In this document: in pieces, positions 1-7,907 of the stretch
Layout of the letters: every line of letters begins with the position of its first letter
Numbering within the stretch: the first letter of the stretch is position 1
Assembly (NCBI RefSeq): GCF_002706745.1
Contig: NZ_CP017702.1
Location: forward strand, 1,984,001-2,048,000
Direction: 5' to 3'
DNA from: Companilactobacillus farciminis KCTC 3681 = DSM 20184
GTDB taxonomy: Bacteria > Bacillota > Bacilli > Lactobacillales > Lactobacillaceae
Length of the DNA: 64,000 nucleotides
Translations under genes and position numbers: made by a program
Notes under the pieces: model-generated
What the model saw: only the letters and a program-made list of their open reading frames with translations
Told to the model about the DNA's origin: nothing
The model's database searches: none

Positions 1-347
1 ACTGTGATCAAAAGCACTGTTACTAAACTTCTCCAAACTGTTACTTTATGGTTGTAAAGCATATAACCATAGATGGCACCAGCTACTAAAGCTGAGAAAG
101 TGAATCCTAAGAAGAATCCACCACTCGATGGCATGACGACGTTACTGATAACATCAGCCAAGACGTTAGCCATAGCAGCTTTCACTGGTCCAAAATAATA
201 ACCTAATAATCCTATTGCAATGAAACTAAAGCCGACTTTCAAGGTATTGCTCCCGACGGAAAGCTTTGCTAATACCATTTGCATTGCGATCAACAATGCC
301 ATCCAAGTGACTTCTTGCACACTTATTACTGTACTTCTACTGTTCAT
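1..347 (-). CDS. folT: Folate ECF transporter S component FolT (3' end outside window)
   Basis: Substrate-binding S component of an energy-coupling-factor importer, expected to bind folates in the cytoplasmic membrane and to work with a shared EcfA/A'/T module, which is not in this window. The ATG at 347 gives about 115 visible residues before the window edge. It has several hydrophobic segments, an early MALLIAMQMVLAKLSVGS stretch, and a GYYFGPVKAAMANVLAD motif followed by GGFFLGFTFSA, the pattern of the FolT family. An AGGAG ribosome binding site (361-357) lies 9 bases upstream. A tetrahydrofolate riboswitch directly upstream supports folate as the substrate. Family from motif recognition; substrate inferred from family plus riboswitch. 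Confidence 0.85.
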   Translation of the reverse strand, partial: MNSRSTVISVQEVTWMALLIAMQMVLAKLSVGSNTLKVGFSFIAIGLLGYYFGPVKAAMANVLADVISNVVMPSSGGFFLGFTFSALVAGAIYGYMLYNHKVTVWRSLVTVLLIT

Positions 348-365
348 AATCGACATCTCCTAGAC

Positions 366-495
366 GGAGCTGCCACCAGATATAGGCTTAAGACGTATAT
401 AAAGTGGCGAATGCGGAAACAAGATCGCGAGATAACTCTTTGTCCGGTGTTCACATTCCGTTCCACCAGCACTTAACGCCTTGAATCCTACTCCA
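366..495 (-). promoter_or_regulatory. Tetrahydrofolate (THF) riboswitch upstream of folT
   Basis: On the minus strand the leader starts TGGAGTAG (495-488), carries the class-typical GGCGTTAAGTG (about 480-470), and closes with GGTGGCAGCTCC, so that 5' GGAG and 3' CTCC form the P1 stem. The same CTCC can instead pair with the AGGAG ribosome binding site at 361-357 across a short GTCT loop, which suggests control of translation initiation. THF riboswitches are known upstream of folT and folate biosynthesis genes in Firmicutes. The family call rests on the conserved core seen by eye. The ON or OFF direction is not determined. Confidence 0.85.
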
Positions 496-514
496 AATTT
501 TTTAGTACTCGTCT

Positions 515-542
515 ATCATAGCACTATTTTTTCTGTAAACAA
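515..542 (-). promoter_or_regulatory. Putative promoter of folT leader
   Basis: On the minus strand TTGTTT (542-537) and TATGAT (520-515) are separated by 16 bases and lie just upstream of the THF riboswitch start. Confidence 0.5.
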
Positions 543-558
543 GTGTTTTGTTTGCAAT

Positions 559-1302
559 TTACTTATTTTTCCAATTGAACTGAGCAACAACGTTCAGTAC
601 GTCACCGTTCTTTATCCAATGAATAGATTTATTGTTCGTATTATCTAATTTAGCATAAGCGATTGGTTGACTCTTGATATTTAGTTCTTTGTCATATTTA
701 ATGTCCATACTAGTTAGTTGATGACTGCCGATAAAATCAATATCTAAGGTGTCGACCATCCAATCGAAATAATATGAATTATTAACATGTTTATTAACAT
801 CAATGTTGTAATAACCGATATGTTGCTGTTGTTGGAAATCAAAATCATCCGGTACTTTGATCCGATTGAAACGTTTGAGCTTAGTAGTTTCGACTGCTCC
901 AAACAAATCATCCAATCGATCTGCTGCACTGACAATCTTGCGTTGCTTGATATCAATCAAAACAAAGGCACTCGTGGCGCTGACCATGCGGTTGCCTTCT
1001 TCATCGTCAATCCAAAAATCACGATAGAAGAAATACTTGTTGTAACTCGTTGCTTGCGTAGTAACTTTGATTTTTTGACCAAGTCTTGGCATCTTATCAA
1101 TGTCCATGTGATATTGCACGACGACCCAACCTAGGCCATTATTCTTTACCATTTCACTACTATCAATATCAGCTTGATGCAACTGCTTTTCTGACGTCAA
1201 CAGCATTGCATCGACTAGTGCTGACAAACGCATGTCGCCGGTAAAGTTGACGAAATAATAAGGTACTTCCATCTCGATTGAAAAGGTTCTTTTTTCAGTC
1301 AC
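559..1302 (-). CDS. Acyl-ACP thioesterase (FatA/FAT family)
   Basis: Cytoplasmic thioesterase that hydrolyses acyl-ACP to free fatty acid. The 247 residues form the tandem hot-dog layout of bacterial FAT proteins. The N-terminal half contains GLGWVVVQYHMDIDKMPRLG and RDFWIDDEEGNR. The second repeat carries VNKHVNNSYYFDWM, where the N-x-H-x-N-N part supplies catalytic residues in this family. The start is GTG at 1302, overlapping the last bases before rsmI's stop region, with an upstream GGAG. It follows rsmI by two bases and is probably the last gene of the operon. Neighbouring folT is a separate unit. Confidence 0.85.
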   Translation of the reverse strand: MTEKRTFSIEMEVPYYFVNFTGDMRLSALVDAMLLTSEKQLHQADIDSSEMVKNNGLGWVVVQYHMDIDKMPRLGQKIKVTTQATSYNKYFFYRDFWIDDEEGNRMVSATSAFVLIDIKQRKIVSAADRLDDLFGAVETTKLKRFNRIKVPDDFDFQQQQHIGYYNIDVNKHVNNSYYFDWMVDTLDIDFIGSHQLTSMDIKYDKELNIKSQPIAYAKLDNTNNKSIHWIKNGDVLNVVAQFNWKNK

Positions 1303-1304
1303 GA

Positions 1305-2174
1305 TTACTCTTCTCCAATTCCATGATACAAATTATAAACTTCTTGTTTCTTAAGACCATTTTGAGTGGCTACTTCTTTGATGGCTTTGTTTGGCTTTAA
1401 GCCTTGTGCAATCAATTTATCGACTGAACCAACCAAGTCATCATCTGATTCAGCTTGTGTAACTTCTTCAGGTTTTCCCGCAATAATCAAAACGTATTCG
1501 CCTTTAGGATCATTTTCTTCATAATAACTTGCCACTTGATCCAAACTACCACGTAAAAAGGCTTCGTGAATCTTGGTTAGTTCTCGGGCCAAAGTTATCT
1601 GTCTGTCGCCACCGAAGTTATCAATCAAATCTTGAATCGTCTTCTTAACCCGATAAGGTGATTCATAAACGATAGTTGTCTCTTCGCGCTTAGACAAGTT
1701 ACTTAAAGCTTGAGTTCTCTCTTTACCCTTTCGAGGCAAGAATCCATAGAAATAAAATGGTTGTGGGCTAATTCCCGAAGCAATCAAAGCTGTGATTGAA
1801 GCAGTTGCGCCGGGCAATGGTACGACTGGAATCTCTTCTTTAATAGCCGCTTTGACTAATTCTTTTCCGGGGTCACTGATTGAAGGTGCTCCGGCATCGC
1901 TAACTTGAGCAATCTTTAGTCCTTGATTCATTTTTTCTATTAATTCTGGAATACGTTGGGCAGTATTATGTTCATGAAAACTTATTAATTCTGTTGGGAT
2001 ATCAAAATGATTTAATAAATTCTTAGTATTACGAGTATCCTCTGCAGCGACTAAATCGACCTCTTTTAACGTGTTAACAGCTCGAAAAGTCATGTCTTCT
2101 AAATTACCAATTGGCGTTGGCACTAAAAAAAGGCAGCCCTTCGAATTATCAACAAAACTCCTTTGTTCCTTCAT
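1305..2174 (-). CDS. rsmI: 16S rRNA (cytidine(1402)-2'-O)-methyltransferase RsmI
   Basis: SAM-dependent methylation of the 2'-OH of C1402 in 16S rRNA, near the decoding centre. The 289 residues include the N-terminal LVPTPIGNLEDMTFRA signature at about residues 17-32, AAEDTRNTKNLL, the glycine-rich SDAGAPSISDPG loop, and PLPGATASITALIASG, all typical of this tetrapyrrole-methylase-fold family. A GGGGAG ribosome binding site precedes the ATG at 2174 by 8 bases. It lies between yabA and the thioesterase, the usual Firmicutes order after holB-yabA, and is probably co-transcribed with them. Confidence 0.95.
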   Translation of the reverse strand: MKEQRSFVDNSKGCLFLVPTPIGNLEDMTFRAVNTLKEVDLVAAEDTRNTKNLLNHFDIPTELISFHEHNTAQRIPELIEKMNQGLKIAQVSDAGAPSISDPGKELVKAAIKEEIPVVPLPGATASITALIASGISPQPFYFYGFLPRKGKERTQALSNLSKREETTIVYESPYRVKKTIQDLIDNFGGDRQITLARELTKIHEAFLRGSLDQVASYYEENDPKGEYVLIIAGKPEEVTQAESDDDLVGSVDKLIAQGLKPNKAIKEVATQNGLKKQEVYNLYHGIGEE

Positions 2175-2188
2175 TCAAATAGCTCCCC

Positions 2189-2554
2189 TTATCTGTTCTT
2201 AATTGCTTTTTTCTTGCTCTTCTTGTTGCTTCCATAAAGGACATTCGTACAGAAGATACATTCTTCCTTGTCCTTACGATGAGTTCCGTAAAATTGTTGG
2301 CAAACATGGAATCCTTTACGATATAAACTTTCTAGATTTAACCGTGAATAAGATAACTTGTTTCCCTTAAAATCCTTATCTTCATAACCCATCTTTTCTA
2401 AATGCTTGCGAAGATTTTTGTTTTCAATCTTTAACTCTTCTTTTTCTTCGAGAGTCTTCGATAATTCTTCTTTAAGCAAAGAAACTTTTTTACTTATATC
2501 ATTTAGTTGATCTGTGATTGTCTCAAATTCATCATATAAATCTTTCTCTGCCAT
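2189..2554 (-). CDS. yabA: Replication initiation control protein YabA
   Basis: Negative regulator of DNA replication initiation that bridges DnaA and the DnaN clamp in Bacillus. The 121 residues start with a long coiled-coil (about residues 5-60, leucine and lysine/glutamate rich) that tetramerises in the family. They end in a small zinc-binding domain with HVCQQF and ECIFC. The basic tail after the zinc site (KKSKKKAIKNR) is a little long. It sits between holB and rsmI, the conserved location, with a GGTGA ribosome binding site. Confidence 0.93.
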   Translation of the reverse strand: MAEKDLYDEFETITDQLNDISKKVSLLKEELSKTLEEKEELKIENKNLRKHLEKMGYEDKDFKGNKLSYSRLNLESLYRKGFHVCQQFYGTHRKDKEECIFCTNVLYGSNKKSKKKAIKNR

Positions 2555-2565
2555 GATTTCACCTA

Positions 2566-3519
2566 CTAATCCACAAATTTTAATGACAAATCTTCTAAAA
2601 TAGCTTGAAACGAAACATTACTTTTCCACATTTGTTGCGCTGTGAATAAATCATCTGACATTTGGATAACTCGTTTAATACTTTTATTTGACAAGATATC
2701 CACAGATGTTAATGTCGATTTTTCTAAATTGTACCTTATTGATAATATATCACTAAAAATTTGATTCAACATATCGAAAAACAAATGTTGTTGATCCTTA
2801 TTCTCTACTAACGGCATAACGTCGGTCTGTATATCCACAAAAGAATTTATTTTTTGTTTATTAATTTCCTTTAACCAACTCGTTATAACAGTGGTATATG
2901 CTTGAAACTTTTCACCATCAATAGCTTCCAAATACTTAATATCAGTGACTTTTAAAGCACGCTTAGCTTGTTCTTCTTTAAATCCTAAGTTAACTAATGC
3001 CGTTATTTCATCGTCGTTACTTTGATTAGACAGATGAAAAATTTGCACACGTGATTGAATTGTCGGCAACAACTGTTTAGCCGATTCAGCCAGCAAGATA
3101 ATCATCAAGTTACCTTCTGGCTCCTCGATTGTTTTCAACAGGTTATTAGCAGCCTGAACGGTCATCTTTTCCGCTTCATCAATGATTAAAATACGGCGCT
3201 TACCTTGAGTAGCAGCCATATTAGCTTCTTTTTTGAAAAACTTGATGTCATCAACACCGATACTTCTCTTATCAGTCTTAACTTCCAAAACATCAGGATT
3301 ATCGCCTAAAGCAATCGTCTGACATTTTTGACAAGTTTGATCAGGTGCTCCATCTACTAAGTTATCACAAAATTGACTTTGCGCTAACCAAATTGCCATC
3401 TGTTGTCTGACTTTTGACGAAGCGCTGTCAATCAAATACGCGTGCGACAACATATTGGATGAAATGATTTTTTGAAACTCATGAACTACGCGCGGTTGTT
3501 CCTTTACTAAACTTTCCAT
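2566..3519 (-). CDS. holB: DNA polymerase III subunit delta' (HolB)
   Basis: Stator subunit of the clamp loader, a paralogue of DnaX that does not hydrolyse ATP. The 317 residues start with SHAYLIDS where DnaX has a P-loop, with no GxxGxGKT, as expected for delta'. A cysteine cluster (CDNLVDGAPDQTCQKC) follows, then the sensor/Walker B-like RRILIIDEAEKMT and LLKTIEEPEGNLMIIL segments. It overlaps no neighbour and sits 2 bases from darA. The C-terminal third is weakly conserved, as is normal. Confidence 0.93.
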   Translation of the reverse strand: MESLVKEQPRVVHEFQKIISSNMLSHAYLIDSASSKVRQQMAIWLAQSQFCDNLVDGAPDQTCQKCQTIALGDNPDVLEVKTDKRSIGVDDIKFFKKEANMAATQGKRRILIIDEAEKMTVQAANNLLKTIEEPEGNLMIILLAESAKQLLPTIQSRVQIFHLSNQSNDDEITALVNLGFKEEQAKRALKVTDIKYLEAIDGEKFQAYTTVITSWLKEINKQKINSFVDIQTDVMPLVENKDQQHLFFDMLNQIFSDILSIRYNLEKSTLTSVDILSNKSIKRVIQMSDDLFTAQQMWKSNVSFQAILEDLSLKFVD

Positions 3520-3521
3520 TA

Positions 3522-3848
3522 TTAAAATCTCACGAATTTATCCACCGGTAAAATAAAGCAAGTTGCTCCACCGACTTGAACCTCAACTGGATCAGCCATG
3601 CTTGAAGCAGCTTCTGGCATTAAGAATGTTGGTGTAACGTATTGTGAACGTGTATGACTAGTCTTCTTGATAACAGCTAAGGCATCGTCAACTTTTTCTT
3701 CTTCAACACCAATCAAGAAAGTACAGTTTCCGGCTTTTAAAAATCCACCAGTTGATGGCAATTTAGTAGCACGGAAGTTGGCTTTTACTAAGTTGGCTTC
3801 CAAGTGTTGGCTATCTTTATCTTGAACGATTGCGACAATTAATTTCAT
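3522..3848 (-). CDS. darA: Cyclic-di-AMP-binding PII-like protein DarA/PstA (YaaQ family)
   Basis: Small trimeric PII-like signalling protein that binds c-di-AMP; its downstream targets are unclear. All 108 residues match the family: N-terminal MKLIVAIVQDKDS, STGGFLKAGNCTFLIGVEEEKV containing the nucleotide-binding loop region, and the C-terminal VQVGGATCFILPVDKFVRF. It lies between tmk (3 bases away) and holB, as in Bacillus subtilis yaaQ. Confidence 0.93.
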   Translation of the reverse strand: MKLIVAIVQDKDSQHLEANLVKANFRATKLPSTGGFLKAGNCTFLIGVEEEKVDDALAVIKKTSHTRSQYVTPTFLMPEAASSMADPVEVQVGGATCFILPVDKFVRF

Positions 3849-3851
3849 AAT

Positions 3852-4502
3852 TTATTTTCCTCCATTAAAAACATCGGGAAATCTCTTGATTATAACATCT
3901 AAAGTATCATCAACGACTTTTTCCACTGGTTGGGCGGCGTCGACAGTTTTGATTCGGTCGGGATTATTCTTAACGATTTCCATATATGAATCATAAACTC
4001 GTTGATGGAATGACAAAGCTTCCTTTTCCAAACGATCCATCGCACCTTCGTGATCTTTTCTGATACGGCTAAGCCCAACGTCTGGTGTAACGTCAAAGTA
4101 AACTGTCAAATCAGGCAAGTGACCATCGATGGCAAAATCATTGATTTCACCAACTTCTTTAGTCCCAATTTGACGACCGCCACCTTGATAAGCAATTGAA
4201 CTATCAACGAAACGATCACTCAACATAACCTTGCCTTCCTCTAAAGCTGGCAAAACGGCATCAACCAAGTGCTGACGTCTAGCTGCTGCATACAATAGAG
4301 CTTCTGTTCTAGGGTCCATTTCTTCATCATGAATATCCAAAATAATTTTTCGGATTTTTTCAGCAATGATACTGCCACCGGGTTCTCGAGAAAGAACGAC
4401 TTCTTTATCAGTTCTCTCCTTCAAAAGTGGCAATAGCTTTTCAAGTGCAGTCGTCTTGCCCGCTCCGTCTGGTCCTTCAAATGATATAAATATTCCTGAC
4501 AT
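3852..4502 (-). CDS. tmk: Thymidylate kinase
   Basis: Phosphorylates dTMP to dTDP with ATP in the cytoplasm. The 216 residues carry the P-loop GPDGAGKTT (about residues 10-18), the DR(F/Y) motif in LSDRFVDSSIAYQGGGR, and the LID-type region. AAGGGG lies upstream of the ATG at 4502. In related genomes tmk follows recR-yaaL directly. Here its upstream side carries a palindromic block and an IS3-family insertion, so tmk and the genes below it may depend on a promoter within 4503-4870 or on read-through. Confidence 0.96.
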   Translation of the reverse strand: MSGIFISFEGPDGAGKTTALEKLLPLLKERTDKEVVLSREPGGSIIAEKIRKIILDIHDEEMDPRTEALLYAAARRQHLVDAVLPALEEGKVMLSDRFVDSSIAYQGGGRQIGTKEVGEINDFAIDGHLPDLTVYFDVTPDVGLSRIRKDHEGAMDRLEKEALSFHQRVYDSYMEIVKNNPDRIKTVDAAQPVEKVVDDTLDVIIKRFPDVFNGGK

Positions 4503-4924
4503 TATATAACCCCTTTTAAATGATTACTACTATTTTACTTGAAAAATGAAATAAATGAAACTCATGGCAAGTTGTTATTTGGTTTTGATTAAAAATATGC
4601 CGTCGTCCGTTCCGCTTTGTGGACGCTGGAACGTACTGGGCGCAACTTTAAGCCAATTCCAAGACCGGGAACTGTCTTAAAGCTTGACCTTTCACTAAGC
4701 AATAAATTGCTAAGTGAAATTTCAGTACTGAGCATCCACAAAGCTGCCACTACCGACTAAATAACGACATTTATTGCTTATTTCAAATAAATCGAAGTCA
4801 AAAATAGCATTCATACATAGAGTATAGTTCTGTTCAGAAGAACCACATTCTAATGCGATAATCCTTTTATGGTTGTCAGATGAAATAATATAAATTCATC
4901 TGATATTCATGAAAGGATTTTTCT

Positions 4925-5599
4925 ATGCCTAGAAGTAAACACTCACTTCAAGAAAAGCTAGATTTAGTGCTAGGATTCAAAGAGTCAACTTATCCACTCA
5001 GAACATTTGCCAGAAAAAATAATATTGTTCATAAAACTTTTCGTAGATGGGTCCATCTCTTCGATCAATATGGAATCGACGGCCTGAAGGAAATAACAAA
5101 GCGTACAAAATATTCATATAAATTTAAATTACAAGTCGTGACAGACTATCTTGAAGGTAAAGGTTCTTTAGAAACCATTGCCTATAAATATGGTTTAAGA
5201 AATACTTTTCAAGTATCGGACTGGGTGTTCAAGTATAATAATGGAAAACTGTTGAAGGATGGCTCACCAAGAAAGAAGAATTCCATTATGAAAAAAAAGA
5301 TAACCTTTGAAGAACGTATCGAAATCGTAGAGTATGTCGTTAAGGGCAAACATACTTATAAGGAAGCTGCAGAAAAGTATTCCATATCTTATCAACAAGT
5401 TCGTTCTTGGGTTTTAAAATCCAAGGACGGCGGTTATAAAGCTTTGATCGATGGCCGGGGCCATCACAAAGCAAAAGATGACTTAACAGAATTAGATAAA
5501 GCGCATTTAAAAATCAGAGAATTGGAATCCCAATTAAAAGACCAAAAATTAATTGAGGAATTCGCAAAAAAATTGCAAGAAATTCAGCACAGGGGGTGA
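4925..5599 (+). CDS. IS3-family transposase OrfA (helix-turn-helix protein)
   Basis: DNA-binding subunit of the IS3-type transposase. The 224 residues contain repeated helix-turn-helix modules: LRTFARKNNIVHKTFRRWVHL, LETIAYKYG..VSDWV, and YKEAAEKYSISYQQVRSWV. A C-terminal heptad-rich leucine-zipper-like helix (about residues 190-222) follows, which in this family mediates multimerisation. An AAAGGA ribosome binding site lies upstream of the ATG. The 3' end overlaps orfB by 4 bases and carries an A7 slippery run, so a fused OrfAB is expected. Intact. Confidence 0.92.
   Translation: MPRSKHSLQEKLDLVLGFKESTYPLRTFARKNNIVHKTFRRWVHLFDQYGIDGLKEITKRTKYSYKFKLQVVTDYLEGKGSLETIAYKYGLRNTFQVSDWVFKYNNGKLLKDGSPRKKNSIMKKKITFEERIEIVEYVVKGKHTYKEAAEKYSISYQQVRSWVLKSKDGGYKALIDGRGHHKAKDDLTELDKAHLKIRELESQLKDQKLIEEFAKKLQEIQHRG
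5566..5572 (+). other. Putative programmed -1 frameshift site in IS transposase
   Basis: The heptamer A-AAA-AAA sits in the correct phase of orfA (codons GCA AAA AAA). A -1 slip enters a frame that is open from 5572 through to the orfB GTG at 5596 and onwards. IS3-family elements are known to make OrfAB transposase this way. No convincing downstream stimulatory stem was found. Confidence 0.7.
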
Positions 5600-6489
5600 A
5601 ACAACAACATAGATTGGCTTACCAGGCAATAAAGGAAGTCAGTCAAAATAATCATGGAGCCATAACCGTTTTACTGCGCGTTGTCGGTGTTAGCCGACAA
5701 GCATATAGCAAATACTGGACTCGTACAGAAACGGAAAAGGAACTTCAAGATAAGCTATTAAAAGAACGTATTATGTACTGGTACGAATTAAATACTAAGA
5801 CTATTGGTGCAGGCAAGATATTGATTAACCTATTAGCGGATAATCAAATCACATTTAAGGTTTCACTTAAACAAGTGAAACGTTTAATGAGAGAATTAGA
5901 CATTAAATGTCAGTCTAGAATCAAGAAACACAATCGTTCTAAACAAAAAGAGATTTATATACAAGATAATGTACTGAATCAAAATTTCGAGGTAACGGGA
6001 CCTAATCAAGTCTGGTTATGTGACTCAACAGAAATTCCTTACGGCTTAAACGGCGAATATAAAGTCCGTTTGAGTGGAGTTTTAGACCTCTACGGTCGTT
6101 ATTTAATTTCAAGTAATATCAGCCTTACAGAAACTTCAGCAGCTGAAATAATTGTATTTCAACGTGCATTTACAAAAGCTGGTAATGTGTGTCCGATGGT
6201 CCATACGGACCGCGGATCAGCGTTTACGTCATTATCATTTGGAAATTTTTTAGATGAACATGGCGTTATTAGAAGTATGTCAAGACCAGGTACACCGTAC
6301 GATAATTCACCAATGGAACGTTGGTGGAGTGAATTCAAATTACGTTGGATGAATCGCCATCCAATGCCTAAGACTTACAAAGAACTAGTCAAACTTGTCA
6401 ACGAAGGAATTCACTATTTCAATCATATAAACAGATCACAAACAATAAATGGCCATACCCCAGCAGAACACTGGGATATGGCCATCTAA
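5596..6489 (+). CDS. IS3-family transposase OrfB (DDE integrase domain)
   Basis: Catalytic half of the transposase. The 297 residues have an N-terminal HTH_21-like region, then an rve-type DDE domain. The three acidic residues can be placed in VWLCDSTEIPYG, in MVHTDRGSAFTS, and in PYDNSPMERWWSEFK. The C-terminal HYFNHINRSQTINGHTPAEHW is the usual tail. The frame starts with GTG at 5596 in a GTGA overlap with orfA, preceded by AGGGGG. It may be translated by coupling, by -1 frameshifting, or both. No internal stop, so it looks functional. Confidence 0.93.
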   Translation: MKQQHRLAYQAIKEVSQNNHGAITVLLRVVGVSRQAYSKYWTRTETEKELQDKLLKERIMYWYELNTKTIGAGKILINLLADNQITFKVSLKQVKRLMRELDIKCQSRIKKHNRSKQKEIYIQDNVLNQNFEVTGPNQVWLCDSTEIPYGLNGEYKVRLSGVLDLYGRYLISSNISLTETSAAEIIVFQRAFTKAGNVCPMVHTDRGSAFTSLSFGNFLDEHGVIRSMSRPGTPYDNSPMERWWSEFKLRWMNRHPMPKTYKELVKLVNEGIHYFNHINRSQTINGHTPAEHWDMAI

Positions 6490-6678
6490 AAAAATATTCA
6501 ATTTTTATATTATTTCAAATATCAACTTGACAGGTGCCAACGCACTAATAATATGAATGCTATTTGTTTTTTCTATTAAATTATAAAGCTAGAATCTAGT
6601 CCGGAATAGCAAAGAAAATTGGCTCAGTGGTGAAATTATTCTTATTTTCTTTGCTATGGAGGACGGCAGTTAAAAGTA

Positions 6679-6966
6679 CTACCAGTGCTTTTCAGCTCGA
6701 CTAGGTTGCTTCAAGAAAGTATCTTCTTCACCAAAAATAATATTGGTCGTAGCCTTAGCTTGGGCCTTTCTTCTTCTAGCTTCTAAATACAAAAATTGAT
6801 ACTTCAATTGATCTAACTTCAAGTGGATTCTTGTCGTATCGTCTACATCCACTGAATTATTGATCATTCTTTGGGTATTCCCGATTCGTCTTTGAATCTG
6901 GTGAATATTATCTAAGAGGCGATCGTCTTCCATTTTTTGGACAGACACTTTTTTTCTACCAAACAT
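6679..6966 (-). CDS. yaaL: YaaL family protein (DUF2508)
   Basis: Small cytoplasmic protein of unknown function conserved next to recR in Firmicutes. The 95 residues are mostly charged helix (about residues 8-75), with IHQIQRRIGNTQRMI and LKYQFLYLEARRRKAQAK segments. GGGAG precedes the ATG at 6966, one base after the recR stop. The next gene downstream in related genomes is tmk; here a palindromic block and an IS element follow the stop instead. Confidence 0.85.
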   Translation of the reverse strand: MFGRKKVSVQKMEDDRLLDNIHQIQRRIGNTQRMINNSVDVDDTTRIHLKLDQLKYQFLYLEARRRKAQAKATTNIIFGEEDTFLKQPSRAEKHW

Positions 6967-6967
6967 G

Positions 6968-7567
6968 TTAAATCTCCCTGCGACCTAGAACAGCACTCTT
7001 TAACGTCATTTCATCGGCATATTCAATGTCTGAGCCGACTGCTAAACCATGTGCCAGTCTAGTTACTTTTATTCCTGCTGGCTTAACTAATTTGGCTAAA
7101 TATTGAGCAGTTGCTTCCCCTTCTGGCGTTGCGTTTGTAGCAATGATCAATTCTTTAACGCTTTGATTCTGCTTCAAACGATTAAGCAACATCTTAATAT
7201 TCAAATCTTCTGGGCCAACTCCATCAACTGGCGATAAGACCCCTCCTAGGACGTGATACAACCCGTTATAGCCGTTCATATCATCTAAGGACATAATGTC
7301 TTTAGCTTGTTCGACGACTAAAATAGTTGATTGATCACGACTCTTATCACTACAAATTGGACAAATATCCTCAGTGGTAATATTTCCACAGATCTTACAT
7401 TTCTTCAAATCTGTCTTAGCGGAAATTAAGTTATCGGCAAATTCCTTAACCTGGTCTTTGTCCATACCAAGCGTGAAAAATGCCATTCGAGTAGCAGTCT
7501 TGCGACCAATACCCGGTAACATCATATAGCTATCAATTAACTTCGAAATTGGTTCTGGATATTTCAT
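6968..7567 (-). CDS. recR: Recombination mediator RecR
   Basis: Ring-forming DNA repair protein that acts with RecF/RecO to load RecA at gaps. The 199 residues have an N-terminal helix-hairpin-helix ([16 protein letters not shown]), a four-cysteine zinc finger ([16 protein letters not shown]), a TOPRIM domain ([14 protein letters not shown]...), and the C-terminal [19 protein letters not shown]. The start overlaps the ybaB stop by a base, indicating translational coupling in the dnaX-ybaB-recR operon. Confidence 0.97.
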   Translation of the reverse strand: MKYPEPISKLIDSYMMLPGIGRKTATRMAFFTLGMDKDQVKEFADNLISAKTDLKKCKICGNITTEDICPICSDKSRDQSTILVVEQAKDIMSLDDMNGYNGLYHVLGGVLSPVDGVGPEDLNIKMLLNRLKQNQSVKELIIATNATPEGEATAQYLAKLVKPAGIKVTRLAHGLAVGSDIEYADEMTLKSAVLGRREI

Positions 7568-7896
7568 TACATCAACCCGTTTGTATATTTACCTAATTTT
7601 GCTTGTTTGTCATCATCTACAGCCTTGAAAGCATTGTTCAAAGCATCGATCAACATATCTTGCAATGTATCTGGATCATCTGGATCAATAATCTTGTCGC
7701 TGATTGTCATGTCAGCAATCTTCTTGTCACCAGTAACTTTAACAACGACAAAGTCATCGACTGATTTACCAGTGTATTCTGTCTTGTTAAGTTCTTCAGT
7801 TGTAGCTTGAACTTCTTTTTGCATCTTTTGGGCTTGGCGCATGATATTGGCCATGTTGCCACCCATTCCACCCATATTTGGCATTCCTTTACTCAT
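7567..7896 (-). CDS. ybaB: Nucleoid-associated protein YbaB/EbfC
   Basis: Dimeric DNA-binding protein conserved between dnaX and recR. The 109 residues begin with a Met/Gly-rich leader ([25 protein letters not shown]), followed by the YbaB fold: [17 protein letters not shown] and [20 protein letters not shown]. The Met/Gly-rich start is typical of lactobacilli. GGAGG lies upstream of the ATG. Confidence 0.95.
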   Translation of the reverse strand: MSKGMPNMGGMGGNMANIMRQAQKMQKEVQATTEELNKTEYTGKSVDDFVVVKVTGDKKIADMTISDKIIDPDDPDTLQDMLIDALNNAFKAVDDDKQAKLGKYTNGLM

Positions 7897-7907
7897 AATA
7901 ATTCCTC

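Larger units (their letters stand above)
4874..6532 (+). mobile_element. IS3-family (IS150-like) insertion sequence, 1659 bp
   Basis: The element has orfA and orfB in the IS3 arrangement. Ends were placed at TGTCA (4874-4878) and TGACA (6528-6532). Both ends also share TGAAATAATATAAA inside, at slightly different distances from the tip. The element is flanked by a 3-bp direct repeat GGT (4871-4873 and 6533-6535), consistent with a target-site duplication. The left end additionally holds a perfect 9-bp palindrome, TCAGATGAA...TTCATCTGA (4876-4884, 4895-4903), upstream of orfA. Both frames look intact, so it may be active. The IS150 grouping is inferred from protein layout. Confidence 0.85.
4598..6668. 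repeat. Palindrome-rich intergenic block, split by an IS insertion
   Basis: Between tmk and yaaL, removing the IS would leave about 410 bases. The ends form an 11-bp inverted repeat with one mismatch: TGCCGTCGTCC at 4598-4608 and GGAGGACGGCA at 6658-6668. Inside are (a) a three-way-junction-like structure, GCTTTGTGGACGCT pairing with AGCATCCACAAAGC (13 of 14) plus GTACTG/CAGTAC, enclosing two hairpins (CTTTAAG/CTTAAAG and TTTCACTAAGCAA/TTGCTAAGTGAAA); (b) a 14-bp perfect inverted repeat at 4802-4815 and 6552-6565; (c) a hairpin with a 13-bp perfect stem, 6607-6619 with 6644-6656. No coding region is visible outside the IS. It could be a non-autonomous mobile element or a structured RNA; I cannot assign it. 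Confidence 0.6.

Noticed and set aside
279..476. Plus-strand frame over the folT leader
   Set aside because: It lies on the antisense strand of a recognisable THF riboswitch and folT; no ribosome binding site or family.
744..956. Second minus-strand frame within the thioesterase gene
   Set aside because: Out of frame with the conserved FAT protein; shadow.
4802..6565. The 14-bp inverted repeat as the true end of the IS
   Set aside because: No TG...CA tips and no flanking direct repeat; the ends at 4874 and 6532 have both the shared sequence and the GGT duplication.
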